Source: Chrysoporthe austroafricana
Taxonomy: Eukaryota > Ascomycota > Sordariomycetes > Diaporthales > Cryphonectriaceae
Length of the DNA: 64,000 nt
Assembly: GCA_001051155.2 (NCBI GenBank)
Contig: JYIP02000004.1
Coordinates: 3,156,383-3,220,382, forward strand
Direction of reading: 5' to 3'
Positions 20,114-32,011 of the stretch are shown here, piece after piece (position 1 is the stretch's first letter; every line of letters begins with the position of its first letter). The position numbers were made by a program, and so were the translations under genes. A model generated the notes under the pieces. The model worked only from the letters and a program-made list of their open reading frames with translations, searched no databases and was not told the origin of the DNA.

Positions 20114-22636
20114 ATGGACCCATTGGATACTTACAACTCTTCGTCATGGCTTGGAAACACAGCCTTCAATCGGCCACGGCCATCGGCGTCAGTACGAGAG
20201 GCACAGTCGTGGACAACCACTCGCTGTCATCGCTTGCTCCGACCGCTGAAGACACACATCTCTGCACTGAGGCGAGAGGTTGAATTGGAAAGCTCCGAGA
20301 GCCCCAGCACCGAGACTACGGGCAATGGCATATCAGCCACGACCAGAGGAAGGATCCAGCATACCTACTCAAGAAGGGGGCGAAGGCCACTACACCCAAA
20401 GGCAGTAGCAAAGGACCCCACGACACCCAGGGTCACAAAGCTGTCCAGAAAGCACACTTCGCAACCCGGCGAAATTGTCTTGCCCACGCCAATAATTCGT
20501 CGTGCAAGAGGGCAGCAGCTATCCTCGCCAGTTCGGCAGCCCTCACAGGAGCCACGCTTTAGGGAGTCAAAGCGCTGCAAGGGAGCACGCGACCTCTGGT
20601 CCTCTGGGATCCCCGCATCATCATCATCTGTCATCTCGGCACTAGAGCTCGAAATGTTGCCCCTACGGAGTCGCATCTCGTCAAGCAGGTACTCACTTTA
20701 CGAGTCTATTCTTCGGGCGATGTATGCACTGCTCTTGGCTACAGCAGATTCTGACGCAACAGCAACCGTTGGTCCAGGCAAGTCTCTTATGGCAATGTGC
20801 CTGCGAAAGGTGCCGGACTACATCGGCGAGCTCGAGAACTGGGAGGAACGACAGGCGGAGGAAGAAGGCACCAAATCGGCGCTACGGGTCTCGGCGGTCT
20901 CTAATGAAGTCTACCAGGCCATCGAGGAGATGCTGCCGCCAGGTCGCGGGTGCCCGCAGCTACGGACCATCGCGAGAGCTCACGGTCTGAAGATGGTCAA
21001 GGACGCTCTATTGGACGGACTGTTAGAGGACAGCTTCTCTTTCTTGCTTGTCCAGCTATGCGTTAAGATGAAGGCCAATCTTGAAGCTGAAGAGCTGCTT
21101 GCCGTCATTGCCGACCGGTCCTACCCCAGACCTAAGAGTGTTGCCAGCACATTTGACGAGGGTCGAAGGCTTGCGCCGCTGAAGATGCTCCGAAACTTTG
21201 CTCAAGAGAGCGGCAGGCCTCAATACATGCTCAGGCGACTCTCCGAGTTGCTGTCTCGGCAACAGCTTCCTCCAGACTGGCTGTCGACGAAGGAGTTTCC
21301 ATCCATATGGTCCGACATCATCAAGACCCTTTCTCGTAACGAGATCTGCGACGAGACCATATCTTTCGCTACTCATATGATTACAACGCTATTTTCTCAG
21401 GCCAAGATGACAGCATTCATGCTCAGCCCAGAAGCAAATGACCCGAAGAGCTTATCACAGCAGACTTTGCTCAGCGCTATCACTGCGATGGTGTCCTTGC
21501 CATTGCTACGCCAGGAAGCGAGAGATCTATCACAGCATGTTACTGGATGGAACAGTATATCTCCTATATCCAGGAGAGTTGAACATGTAATTCATGCATG
21601 CATATATGAGCTGAGGAGGACCAGAAAGTCAGGTTGGGTACCGACCGTCCTCCGCCTAGCAGCATACTTCACGAGCAACATCCATCGCAGCTCTGAATAC
21701 ACGGACATATCAGAATTGTGGAATCGCATCATACAAGACCACGCCATTAGAGGTGGTAAGCAACATTATGAGGCAGCTATTGCACTGATCTGTTTTATGG
21801 CCCAATGCTGCGGTCGAGGGACCGTGGAGCCATCACATCACTACCTTACCAAACTGTGCGACCGACTCGACAGCGCGGCGAAGATCGAAGCAAGCGTGTC
21901 TCGCAAGTTGAGGATCGACTGCGCATTCTTCCTGGCGGAACGAACAAACGACCTGCGAGATCTCGCTTTCGCAGAGTCGTTTAACGCAATCAGCGGCACA
22001 GACAGTATCGTCAAACCGACCTGGAGGACGAAGTCAGCTGCATCCTCGTTCAGCGGTTTTCGTTGGGATGAGGGTATTTCTGAGTGGGTGACAGAGACAC
22101 CAGCTGTGCGAAAACGGCCGTCACGACGATCTTTGATGGATATCACCAGCTCGGATTGGGACGTTGAACCCCACCAAGACACAGGTGGTGCAGCTGATGG
22201 CGATCTGCATTCCACCTCCGGCGAGGGTTCCGACGATGAACCGTCGGCCAGCCAGAGCGCTCTCGTCACCGACGAGAGGCCGAGGCGGATTCGCCCCACG
22301 ATCCGCGACACAATCCGCGAAGGCAGCCACATAGAACAGGCCATAGCAGAGCAGCATGTCACGCGAGGACGCAAGCGGAGTGTGGCGGTGGCTGGACTGC
22401 TCAGCCTGCAGAGCGATGACCTGGAGGATCGGGATGGGGATCAGATGGCAGGCAGGCAGAAGCAGCCTACAGGCAGTCAGCAGCGCGGCAGTAGCAAGGA
22501 GAACAGGGCCTTGATGCCCGGCGATGGCCGTCTCAAGCGCCGGCGGGTGTCAGCTCTGAAACCCCATCGGTCGATACTCAAGAACATTACTAATATCGGT
22601 CCCGACGAGTTGAGCGACGATGAGCTTGGCCTCTGA
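20114..22636 (+). CDS. Conserved-looking nuclear protein of unknown function, 840 aa
   Basis: Single-exon gene for 840 residues starting at the first ATG of the frame. I do not recognise a named domain. Residues about 1-190 are basic and Ser/Thr/Arg-rich (disordered). About 195-680 is predominantly helical by inspection, with hydrophobic heptad-like patterns (LYESILRAMYALLLATADSD, MVKDALLDGLLEDSFSFLLV, WNRIIQDHAIRGG), suggesting an alpha-solenoid or scaffold. About 690-840 is acidic and disordered, with short basic clusters (VRKRPSRRS, RGRKRSVAV, GRLKRRRVSALKPHRSIL) that look like nuclear localisation signals, and ends in an acidic SDDELGL motif. The C-terminal tail (ILKNITNIGPDELSDDELGL) looks like a short conserved motif. 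There is no signal peptide or membrane segment. A nuclear scaffold or chromatin/cell-cycle role is only a guess. Confidence 0.8.
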   Translation: MDPLDTYNSSSWLGNTAFNRPRPSASVREAQSWTTTRCHRLLRPLKTHISALRREVELESSESPSTETTGNGISATTRGRIQHTYSRRGRRPLHPKAVAKDPTTPRVTKLSRKHTSQPGEIVLPTPIIRRARGQQLSSPVRQPSQEPRFRESKRCKGARDLWSSGIPASSSSVISALELEMLPLRSRISSSRYSLYESILRAMYALLLATADSDATATVGPGKSLMAMCLRKVPDYIGELENWEERQAEEEGTKSALRVSAVSNEVYQAIEEMLPPGRGCPQLRTIARAHGLKMVKDALLDGLLEDSFSFLLVQLCVKMKANLEAEELLAVIADRSYPRPKSVASTFDEGRRLAPLKMLRNFAQESGRPQYMLRRLSELLSRQQLPPDWLSTKEFPSIWSDIIKTLSRNEICDETISFATHMITTLFSQAKMTAFMLSPEANDPKSLSQQTLLSAITAMVSLPLLRQEARDLSQHVTGWNSISPISRRVEHVIHACIYELRRTRKSGWVPTVLRLAAYFTSNIHRSSEYTDISELWNRIIQDHAIRGGKQHYEAAIALICFMAQCCGRGTVEPSHHYLTKLCDRLDSAAKIEASVSRKLRIDCAFFLAERTNDLRDLAFAESFNAISGTDSIVKPTWRTKSAASSFSGFRWDEGISEWVTETPAVRKRPSRRSLMDITSSDWDVEPHQDTGGAADGDLHSTSGEGSDDEPSASQSALVTDERPRRIRPTIRDTIREGSHIEQAIAEQHVTRGRKRSVAVAGLLSLQSDDLEDRDGDQMAGRQKQPTGSQQRGSSKENRALMPGDGRLKRRRVSALKPHRSILKNITNIGPDELSDDELGL

Positions 22637-25600
22637 GGTGCGGTCGCCGCGCGCGCGGTGGAGCGGTCAGTGGTGTTTGAGCCTGGGACCAGAGTGGACA
22701 AGGGCCGGGGCACCTATGCTTCAGACGGTAATCAATATGGCACGATGTCAAATATAGAGGGAAGGGTCGACTGTGATAGGATAGAAATAGAAACGCATCA
22801 ACATAGTAGAATCTGCGCACATACAGAAACGCATTGCGTTCTGTTTCGTCTCGTCCAAAATATTAAGTAAGCTTCGAATTGCCGGTAGCTGGATGAAAAC
22901 AGGAACAACGAACACCCCATTGAGGAGCGGGATGGATCCCAATAGCATGATTAGCCGTGACACGAAACCCTCGGGGGATTTTAGATAATCAGCATCCTGC
23001 ACACATGGTTCGACCGTCGCGACGCGGGCCCCAGGCTTAGGATGCGTGTGACATCTTTTTGGTGGATTGGCATAGTCAGCATATTTTGAAGGCCAACATC
23101 CAAGATTCAGGTGTGTTTGCTTGCTGTATCGCATCGGTGGAGAACATCACGATGTGGGACACCCGGGCGTGTTGAGGTCGGCGACGAGCTCGTAGGCGTG
23201 GGGGACGAAGCAAGCATGGCCTTGAGACGACAGCGGGCTTCGAGCCTCAACAGGACTCGACTGTTGCATGTCAAATGTCCTGCAGCGCACCTTGCCGAGA
23301 TTATGAACATGGAGGTGCGGCTCACGCTGTCGTTCGTCGATCTCGGTACGTCTCCCGCTGTCGGGACACCCTCATGCAGGACCCGAAACATGACGTGCAC
23401 TGGCCCGCGCAATCGAACCCGCGCGCCGTACTACTTACTAGGTATTGACTCAGCAGTATGGGCCCCCGGCCAGACGGGCCACCTGGCCCACCAGATTGGC
23501 CTGCTGGCCAGCAGAGCGGCCGTGATAAGGGTATGACAATTGACGCGAGGCCACTACGCTCTCAGTCTAATATTCTAACCCGAGACGTTTAGAGATTGCC
23601 CGTGACCCCGGCCGCCGATCGTCGATCTGCTCTGTGTGGATGCGCTTGCCGCCAGCAGTCTTTCCGCCGAGAACATCGCCGAGGGAGCAGGGTGCCCAAA
23701 AGAAAAAGAAAAAGAAAAAGTGTGAAGCGTCATCTGAACCTCGTCCCTAGGCGACGGGATCGTTTCAGCGCCATAAACGTCTCTTGACGCCCGCCGACGC
23801 CGTTTGGACGCCGTGAAATATGCTAACACAAACGCATGTTTTAGGCCGCCGTCCGGACCCATGGTATGCTGTCCGGATTGGCGTGGTGGTGGTTAAAGTA
23901 CCCTGCCCTCGTTTCGATAATAGGCTGGGCGCCATGCGGTCACTGGGCTCGGGTGGACAGCCTAGTTTCAGAGGCCGCTATAGTGACGAGGCTTATTCCT
24001 TAGTCTAGGATGCACGCACGCACGCAACGAGCACAAGCTACAGGAATAAGGATTGTGTTTTTGGCGATCTAGCGACTCGAGGCAGCGTTCGCCTGTTCCA
24101 TCAGGAGCCGTTCTTATCTCTATGGCTAATATCAGAATGTTGGGCTTCACGGTTGCGTCGGTTTCACTCTTAGCCTTTTCGCGATGCGGTTTCAATTAAA
24201 TCCAGACGAGGCCGTGGCCGATGCCTTCCGATCCTGGCATGGTGCTAGGAGACAAGGCCAGGCCAAGCAGGTCTCACCGTGGAATCAGCTCGGCACGGTG
24301 CCGGGCATCCCACGTCAAGGCCTTGCATAATCCTGGATAAATCTGGCAAGATACTCTGTGCTCAAGAATCCCAGACGCCAAGACGAGAAGAATTGTTCCA
24401 TGATCGTGATACACAGCACTGTGGGCCGCCCGTAGCAGCTTGCGCTGCTGGCGTTGATACCGTCTCGGCTCCCAGATCCTGCAATTGGATCCGCTCGTGG
24501 GCCTTGCGGCTCAAGTGCGCTGATTGGCGAGGACGGCGACGGGGGCAGGCACCCCTGCGGTGCTGGTCGGCGCCAATGGAAGAATAGAGTTGCAGCCAGC
24601 TGGAGGATGCCGCGACCTCATGCCATCTCGCAGGGCACTGAAGCCGCAAATGACGAGGACTACCCATGACTCCTGACGTCTTGCCCGGGTGCGTGGGTGG
24701 GCTCCACCGGCACTGGCTGCGTAATATATGCGCCCTTGTGAGATGTGACGGGCCACAGGTCAAGATTGTCGCTGGCGTCGGGGTCGGTCGCGAAACCGAG
24801 TCCTGGCGCCGGGCGAGAGAGATTACAGCAGCGCTCTGCGTCGGTCTCAGGGATCCGTAGCACGTGCGTGGGTTGTACCCAGAGCAGTCACCCAGCAAGC
24901 TCGGCTCCGGCCCTGCAGGCTCGCGAGGCAATCTGGCGGCTACAGCAGTGAAGATCGGGGGCCCGGCAGATCTATATGATGACCCGGTAGAGATCTAGAG
25001 GATGACGGCGAAATCTCATGATTGCTGCCTCCCGCGAGTCTGGGGAATATCCACAAGGCCTCTGGAATGAGGTGACTGCATCTCGACCAGCGGCGGAGGA
25101 CGGAGCAGAGTCCCCGCATGAGATATGGTCTCATCGTACCAAGCAAGTAAATGCTGCCGCAGGTGGCGCCTCTGTATCCCTCCCGCGATCTGAACCCCCC
25201 ACCCCCCTGGCGTGCCTGGCCGCTAGGGCCATGGGAGTCCGCCAATGAGGGCGCCCATTTTAGACTTCAGGTCCGAAAGTGGCAGTCGACAGGGATCCAG
25301 CCGCCAAGACGAGAGGTGGGAACAGCCGTCGAGTGGACTGGTGGGCGGTGGGCCCCACGCGTGCCCCTGAACGAGGGCCCGGCTGGCTTGTTTCACGTCT
25401 CCCGCCCAGCGCGCGCTGTCATCCAATGACCTCGGTCGGTCCCCTTCGGCCGACAGCCAGAGGGACCTGGACACGGCTCAGTCGATGCAGGATGGGTGGC
25501 CACCGTTCGCCGTGCTGAGGCCTGAGACGATTCGAGATTTCGCGACCCTCTTTCGGCTGAATTTGTGAAGTATCGACGGCACCTGCCCGTGGGCGGTGTG

Positions 25601-27706
25601 CCACAAAGGCTAATGATTGCCCTCTGGGAGCGAGTCAAGCGGGTAAAATAGAGATGCATTGACGGCGACGGCAGTGGCAGTGGCCACTGGCTGCGCCGCC
25701 GTCCGATCTCACCAGGCAAGGGAGCCGCCACGGAAGGTGGGGGGCGACGGCGAGGGGCTCAAGGCAGACCGCGTCCGTACTGTCGCCCGCAAGGCGTCGA
25801 GCTCGAGTCGACGTATTCCAGAAGGATCGCAGTGCTCGGGCCGCGGGCGTATCGTACCCAGGACCTATTCATAGTAGGACAAACGGCGGCGGCTGAGCCT
25901 CCGAGGCAGTGGAGATCATTGGGAGATCGTTGACGGGCCTGGCACGCCTGGCTCCAGTGATCCACGAAACGCCAGGGAGCCACCCAGGCACCCTGACGAC
26001 GCTCGTGAGCCATGGACCCCGGGCAGGCCGAGCTGGCGCTGGCTCGGCGGCAAGACTGCCGTGCAGTAGTACCATGGCAGCAGCACGCTCGTGGAGAGGT
26101 CCGCCCCGGGGTTTATAGCTATCAGCCACGGCCGCACAAGAGGAGGAGGCGTGCGCAGATATACGACGCTGCAATCTGGCTAGATTCAGCCTGTGCGATG
26201 GCGATGTCTCTTCCTATCCAGGGCCTGCCCGGCCGGTGGGGTTTGTCATGGCTTCGTCAGTCAGGCGGGACCTCATGTGGGAAATTGGCGGAGGTTCGGG
26301 AGGCAGGCCGCATCAAGCCTGCAGCTCCGTTGTCCAGTCAGTCCTGTGCGGTGCTTGAGACCTGCAGGCGTGGCACAGAGCAGGGCACAGGGCGGCCTGG
26401 TGCAGCACAGCGGCGGGCATCTTGGGTCGTGCCGGCGGTGGTTGTTTGCTCCGGGCACCAGCGCTTCCCTCTTTGCCCATCGGCATTCCTGATGTGAGAG
26501 AGGAGGGCTTCAGACGGAGGGGAGGTGTCCACAGGATGGGCCACGCCTGGGGTGAGCCAGAGAAGCGCGAGGTGTTTGGAACGTGCCAAACATGATCTTA
26601 GCCTCCGTCGTCGTCATCTGGTTTCTGGCATGCGTTTTTCTGCGTTTGGAGGGTACGTACCCCGCTGGTGCCCGCCGGCGCACCCCTGAGCTTGGGCCTG
26701 GGCGTGGTCTTGGTGGTCAGGGCCGTGGGGCTGTCGTTCTCACGCTGCGCCGCCTGGCAGCCTCTCCTCTCCTGTCCCTGCCACGGTGCCACCCCCCTAA
26801 ATTGGGCCTTGCAGGTCCCTCCCGGGGTCCTTGTTCGTCCACAGTGGCGGGCGTCCCATGTAGATGGATCTCGCCCTCAGGGGACAGGCACTGATTGGCC
26901 CTCGCCAAGGAGGCCCCCGGTTCCCCACTTTGATTTGGTCGACCACTTTCTCTTGGCCTATATCCGCCCGTTCGCGCACCTCCCAGGCCCCAAGGTCAGT
27001 TCCCAAGGTCTCACCACATACTTTTCACGAGAGATCTACTGTCCCGTAGACAATCTCGTCTACATTTCTTTTCTCTACGGCACTCCTGCGGAGCACCTTT
27101 TCTTTGGCCCTTTCACCCCCCACTTCGATCTGTGCGACCGTGACTGTGCGTCACTTCCACGGGGGACCAGGCAGCACTCTCTCTTCCTTCACTCTTCGCT
27201 TCACACACTCGGGCTCCCCTTTTCGACAAACGGGCTCTTCACAGTTTCTGTTCTTACCTGCCACCTCTTTCCGCCGTGAATCACACCCAGATCAGCCATC
27301 GGCTCACACAATCAAGACAGCACAGCTATTGTCTCGACGTTGGTGAAAGCGACAAAGGGAGCGCGGCTCAAGGGCTTGGGAACCAGGGACAGGACGGAGG
27401 AGAGAAAGAGCTTGGACCTGACCACAATCACTTTGTTCTGGATCGAAAAGACAAAACCGTTGTCTCATCCCGTCGGGCTCGACTACTTCATCTGGGGACT
27501 AGAGCGCCACTTACCCCGGCTTTTCTTCAACATTCCAGTGTATTTCGTGCTGGCCTCGAAATATCCGCCCTTCTTTCACACGTGACCGCCCTTCGAGGCG
27601 CAAATTCCCCTCTCCTCGCTACGTCCGAGGTATCAGTTCCGGTCAAGGCTTCATCTGACCCCTACGACCTTCACTTTTCCCCAGGCTCATCTCCCACCCA
27701 TTCAAG
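22637..27706. other. Five-kilobase region without a supportable gene
   Basis: The longest gene-free stretch in the window. Short frames occur on both strands but none shows family resemblance, splice structure and start context together. It includes an AAGAAA-type purine repeat at about 23698-23720 and an ACGC run at about 24009-24025. The right end (about 26600-27706) is pyrimidine-rich and probably the promoter and leader of the ferric reductase gene. Base composition here is not obviously AT-rich, so a RIP-degraded transposon is not evident. Non-coding RNA genes cannot be excluded. Confidence 0.4.
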
Positions 27707-29440
27707 ATGTCGGGTGCCGCGGGCTCAAACTCCGCCATCGACCCCGATGTGGAGAACCAGCTGTTATCTGACTACCTCTACTATGTCCTCACAGTCGGTG
27801 CCGCTCTCGTCATCGGCTACAAGGTCTACGTCGTTGCTCTCAGGCATCTGCGGACGGTGTCGTCTCTGGGCAACAGCACACAGCGCTACTTCGCCAAGGA
27901 GTCATGGAAGGCAGCCTTCTTCAAGAGGACCATCCAGTACTCGCCTGTCCTGCACAAGCGACACAACCGCGAATTCGCCCTCAGCTCCGCCATGAACATG
28001 GGCACGCTGCCCACCAGGCTCCAGCTCGTCATCCTAGTCGGCTACTTCGCTACGAATATAGCCTTCTGCGTTGCTGATATCAACTACCACACCAACTTCG
28101 CCACTTGGATCGACCTGCTCCGTAACCGCACGGGCGTCCTGTCAGTCGTCAACATGGTGCCTCTGTTCCTTATGGCTGGACGCAACAACCCGCTGATCAA
28201 CTGGTTGGGCATCTCCTTCGACACCTTCAACCTGCTGCATCGGTGGTTGGGACGTATCGCTGCCCTCGAGGCCATCGCCCACACTTTGTGCTACTGGATC
28301 GGAAGCTCCGCTGACAGCAACTTCGCCACGGTCTTCGCGAAGACGCTGACCAGCGAGTTCTTGTTGTATGGTTTCATTGGTACCGTGGGTTTCACCTTCC
28401 TCGTCATCCAGGCATCCAGTGTTCTGAGGCACGCCTGGTACGAGACCTTCAAGATCCTCCATATCGTCGGCGCCGCTGTCACCGTGGTCGGTGTGTGGTA
28501 CCACTGCCAGATCAAGGACTTCCCCCAGCTCAACTACCTATATGCTGTGGTCGCCCTCTGGTGCTTCGACCGCGCAGCCCGTATGATCCGTATCGCCTAC
28601 GGCAACTTCGGCGCCGGCGGTACCAAGACCCTCGTCGAGGCCCTTCCTGGCAACGCCGTCCGCGTCACCGTCACCATGGCACGGCCGTGGGCGTTCGGAC
28701 CGGGCCAGCACGCTTATCTGTACTTCCCCACCATCAGCTGGACGCAGTCCCACCCCTTCTCCGTCGGCTGGAGCGAGGAGGCCGAGATGCACGACGGCGA
28801 GAAGCTGTCCATGGACCGCAACGACATCCTGGGCTACCGCAAGACCTCCATGTCCTACATCATCCGTGCCCGCACCGGCGCCACGAGCGCCCTGTACAAG
28901 AAGGCAGCCGCATGCCCCGATGGCCGCTTGGTCACTTCCTGCTACGTGGAGGGCCCGTACGGTGGCCTGCACAACATGAACTCGTACGGCACGGTGATGC
29001 TCTTCGCGGGCGGTGTGGGTATCACGCAGGCCGTGCCGCACGTGCGTGAGCTCGTGGCGGGCTACGCGAACGGCACCGTCGCCGCCCGCAAGATCGTGCT
29101 GTGCTGGATCATCCAGTCGCCCGAGCACCTGGAGTGGATCCGGCCGTGGATGACGGAGATCCTGGCCATGGAGCGGAGGCGCGAGTGCCTGAGGATCATG
29201 CTCTTCGTGTCCCGGCCCAGGTCGACCAAGGAGATCCACTCGCCGTCCTCGACCGTCCAGATGTTCCCCGGCCGCCCGAACATTGAGCACCTCATCGGCG
29301 CGGAGATGGAGAACCAGATCGGCGCCATGGGTGTCACTGTGTGCGGCCCTGGTGCGCTCTCTGACGAGGTCCGCCTCGCGGTGCGCAACCGCCAGTACAA
29401 CGGCACGATCGAGTTCTGCGAGGAGGCTTTCTCGTGGTAA
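27707..29440 (+). CDS. Ferric reductase transmembrane component (FRE family)
   Basis: Single-exon gene for 577 residues. It is a flavocytochrome that moves electrons from NADPH through FAD and two haems across a membrane to reduce Fe(III) or Cu(II) for uptake. The first membrane helix is at about 23-45 (LYYVLTVGAALVIGYKVYVV). The haem domain (about 105-275) carries two His pairs each 13 residues apart: H-RWLGRIAALEAIA-H and H-IVGAAVTVVGVWY-H. An FAD-binding HPFSVGW motif is at about 350. The NADPH domain has LFAGGVGITQAVPHVREL at about 433-450 and a terminal CGPGALSDEVR at about 546. All catalytic motifs are intact. The length is shorter than many Fre proteins (about 650-750) because the N-terminal luminal region is short; no clear signal peptide. 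The start ATG is preceded by a CT-rich leader. No metal-regulator site was identified with confidence. Confidence 0.92.
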   Translation: MSGAAGSNSAIDPDVENQLLSDYLYYVLTVGAALVIGYKVYVVALRHLRTVSSLGNSTQRYFAKESWKAAFFKRTIQYSPVLHKRHNREFALSSAMNMGTLPTRLQLVILVGYFATNIAFCVADINYHTNFATWIDLLRNRTGVLSVVNMVPLFLMAGRNNPLINWLGISFDTFNLLHRWLGRIAALEAIAHTLCYWIGSSADSNFATVFAKTLTSEFLLYGFIGTVGFTFLVIQASSVLRHAWYETFKILHIVGAAVTVVGVWYHCQIKDFPQLNYLYAVVALWCFDRAARMIRIAYGNFGAGGTKTLVEALPGNAVRVTVTMARPWAFGPGQHAYLYFPTISWTQSHPFSVGWSEEAEMHDGEKLSMDRNDILGYRKTSMSYIIRARTGATSALYKKAAACPDGRLVTSCYVEGPYGGLHNMNSYGTVMLFAGGVGITQAVPHVRELVAGYANGTVAARKIVLCWIIQSPEHLEWIRPWMTEILAMERRRECLRIMLFVSRPRSTKEIHSPSSTVQMFPGRPNIEHLIGAEMENQIGAMGVTVCGPGALSDEVRLAVRNRQYNGTIEFCEEAFSW

Positions 29441-32011
29441 ACACCCGACCTGCCCGCGTCAAGTCTCTCCGGCGGCTCAACCTCTCAGATAATCGCATCC
29501 ATCAGCCTTCCGTGATCATCGGCGATACCCCAAGCGTCTTTTTACCCATCTGGGTGCGCGTGTAAATACATTCTTTTTTCTTCTTTTTCTCCAGAGCTAC
29601 GACCATTTCCGTCCTTGAATTTTTGTTTCCGACGTTTTTCCCCATCTTGTGTGCGTGTCTCCAATCGAGCGTATCGGATGGATGAGTGGATTTATAAGTG
29701 GCAAGCATTCTCTGTACATCATTTGGTGCGCTGCAGGCGGGAGGTGGACTGGGCAGCTCGCACCGGTGGATATCTGGGCGGTGGTGATATAGAAGGTAGA
29801 TGGGTAGATATGGCATGACCAATGAAGTGCACCGAGATGAACCTGTCGAATGTGAGCTCGAGATGCAATACCACGCGTGTGCCTACCTGCTGCTTGCTGC
29901 ACGCAGCACGAGTCAGGGTGCAGGCCTCAATCAATGCAGTGACGTTACAGGACCGCGAGGGCATCGTCTTCACACATCCGCCTCTCCGGATCTACAGGGA
30001 GCCCTCCAATCCCTCATTACTCATGATCCACCCTGCACAATACGAAATTTGCCCGCTATCCATCCGTGTGACGGCAGGACTGCCCTGGTCCGCGCGCGTG
30101 TAGACGCCCCTTGCCTGGGGGATTTCCCCTTTCAGCAAGGTCGTGTTTATCGCATCACGACCATGTTTCGCCAGGAAGCGCGACCGCCGATCGCACATCA
30201 TACCTAGTAGTAACACATCCCGCCCAGCCACACACGAAAGCTGCGCGACCTCGGCCGCCACCGGTGGGGCAGGTCTGTGCCACTACTGCTTATGTGCAGG
30301 CAGGCCGGTGTCTCGACGCACGATGACTGCAGCACGCAGATGACGAGGCGCTAGGCAGTGGTTGGCGGGGCTGGGGGAGGGAGAGCGTGCTAGCAGGATC
30401 GAGGCTGAACCTTGTTCTCCCAGCAACGAGAGGGAGGGAGGGACGCGGCCAAGGACAGGAAAAGCAAGATAGATTGGCGGGACCGGACACGGGGTGACGG
30501 GGTATTGTCTGGAGGGCGGCGCCCTCGGCTGGGGGTGGAGGGGGGAAGATCAGGCCCGGTGGCTGGAGGGTGCTCACATCTCGAAACCCGAGTCCACCTC
30601 CTCCTGGCAGCCTGCTCCCCTCGAGCCACCCGCGCATAATAAGTTCCCACCCACCAGGGCGCGATCACGGACGCTGAGAGCGGGAGTGGGTTGTGACGGT
30701 TGTGACGGTGTCGAACCAGGCCTCGCTACCGGACCTCTCCAGTCCCGGGCGGAAGGCCTCCATCGTACATCGTACAGTACTTATGCACGTCAGTCAGAGG
30801 CGACGCGGAGCGAAGCGATCATCTGCCAGATTCCTGGTTGCGACATCGAGGTCGCGGGCCCTAGCCAATCTGGAGGCCCGCGGCAGGGCCCCCGGCAGAT
30901 CGCGATTGGGCGGCCTGGCTGCAGCCCAAAAGCAAACACACTGAGAGACGCGTGAGCCCCTAGCCTAGTGAGCACCTACAGCACGCAGGCATGGCATGGC
31001 GCTGTGGGGCACGGGCCACGGGACGCTGGGTGGCGCTGGGCTGCGCTGGAGCCGGGCTGCAGGCTGGTGGCTGGGGTCCTAATTTTGGGTTGCACTTCGG
31101 CCGCCGCATCCCCTGGTTGTCGAGGAAACCGGCGCCAAACAACCTGGGAAGTCGGCGGAAAAAACCCACAGGTCTGCCCACACACCCCCCAGCGCGCCCA
31201 CCCCAGCCGACACACGCAGAAGCCCACCAGCAGCAGTGCCAGCCCAGCCTAGGACCTGGGAAGGCCTCCACAGAATCGTACATAGTGGCCCCGTCCCAGA
31301 CTGCAGCCCGGTCGAGCAGCTTGTCCTCAGACCTCGTCCGGGGTTTCTTACAACACCTTGCGCTCATTTCCCTCCCTCCATCCCATCTCGCTCCCTCTGG
31401 CCCCCTCCCCGCGTGCGATGCATCGTCGCTGTCGCTGCGCTTCGACTCGTTACAGCCCTGCAGAGGTAGAGTAGCGGCCAGTGCCAGGTGCTAGCTGGAG
31501 TGAGTGTGCGCTGTGGGACGCAGCACAGCACCTCGCCCGCCACGGGATTTGCAGGCCACGCCTGCGGGGACCTGACGGCCAATCTCGCTGCCTGTGGTCC
31601 GCCGCATCCTGCCAGACCAGCACACGCGCATCCTCACCTCACCGCACCGTCGCACGACTTGCTGCGCGCCGAGCTGTCAACAACCTCCCCCCAGCTCCCT
31701 CCTCTCCCCTCCTCCCACCTGCTGTCGTAGAACAGACCAGACGCCTCGCTGGGACGACGGAGCGGAGAGGCCAGCCACTTCGCGCAGAGCGGGCCAATTG
31801 ACCCAGATCAGAGATCCAGATCCAGATCCAGCCCACCCCATAATCAAGGCAACAAGCCTGCCCGCTAACCCCCCCCCCCAGCCTGCTGCACCAGCAGAGG
31901 CCCACTTGGGAGGCCCTCCGTCACTCTCACTACCCAACCTCACTCACTCACTCGTTTGGCTCATCCCAACTATCTCACCCTCCTTCTCGAACCCACACGT
32001 CGTCCACCGAC
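29441..32011. other. Intergenic region upstream of ASE1, simple repeats
   Basis: About 2.6 kb with the ferric reductase 3' UTR on the left and the ASE1 promoter on the right. It includes three GATCCA units at 31813-31830, an 11-base C run at 31869-31879, and a CT-rich leader (about 31900-32000). An ACGCGT element (about 30948) lies 1 kb upstream of ASE1, too far to press. No gene or RNA is supportable. Confidence 0.45.

Noticed and set aside
23395..23430. Possible tRNA T-arm on the minus strand (GGGTTCGATT)
   Set aside because: The flanking bases do not pair as a T-stem, and no anticodon or acceptor stem could be placed.
26668..27279. 203-codon frame upstream of the ferric reductase
   Set aside because: It has no good start context, is pyrimidine-rich, Pro/Leu/Phe-heavy and overlaps the probable leader; no family likeness.
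22637..27706. Degraded transposon or LTR element
   Set aside because: No terminal repeats, integrase, reverse transcriptase or transposase residue patterns were seen, and the region is not AT-rich as RIP-damaged elements usually are.
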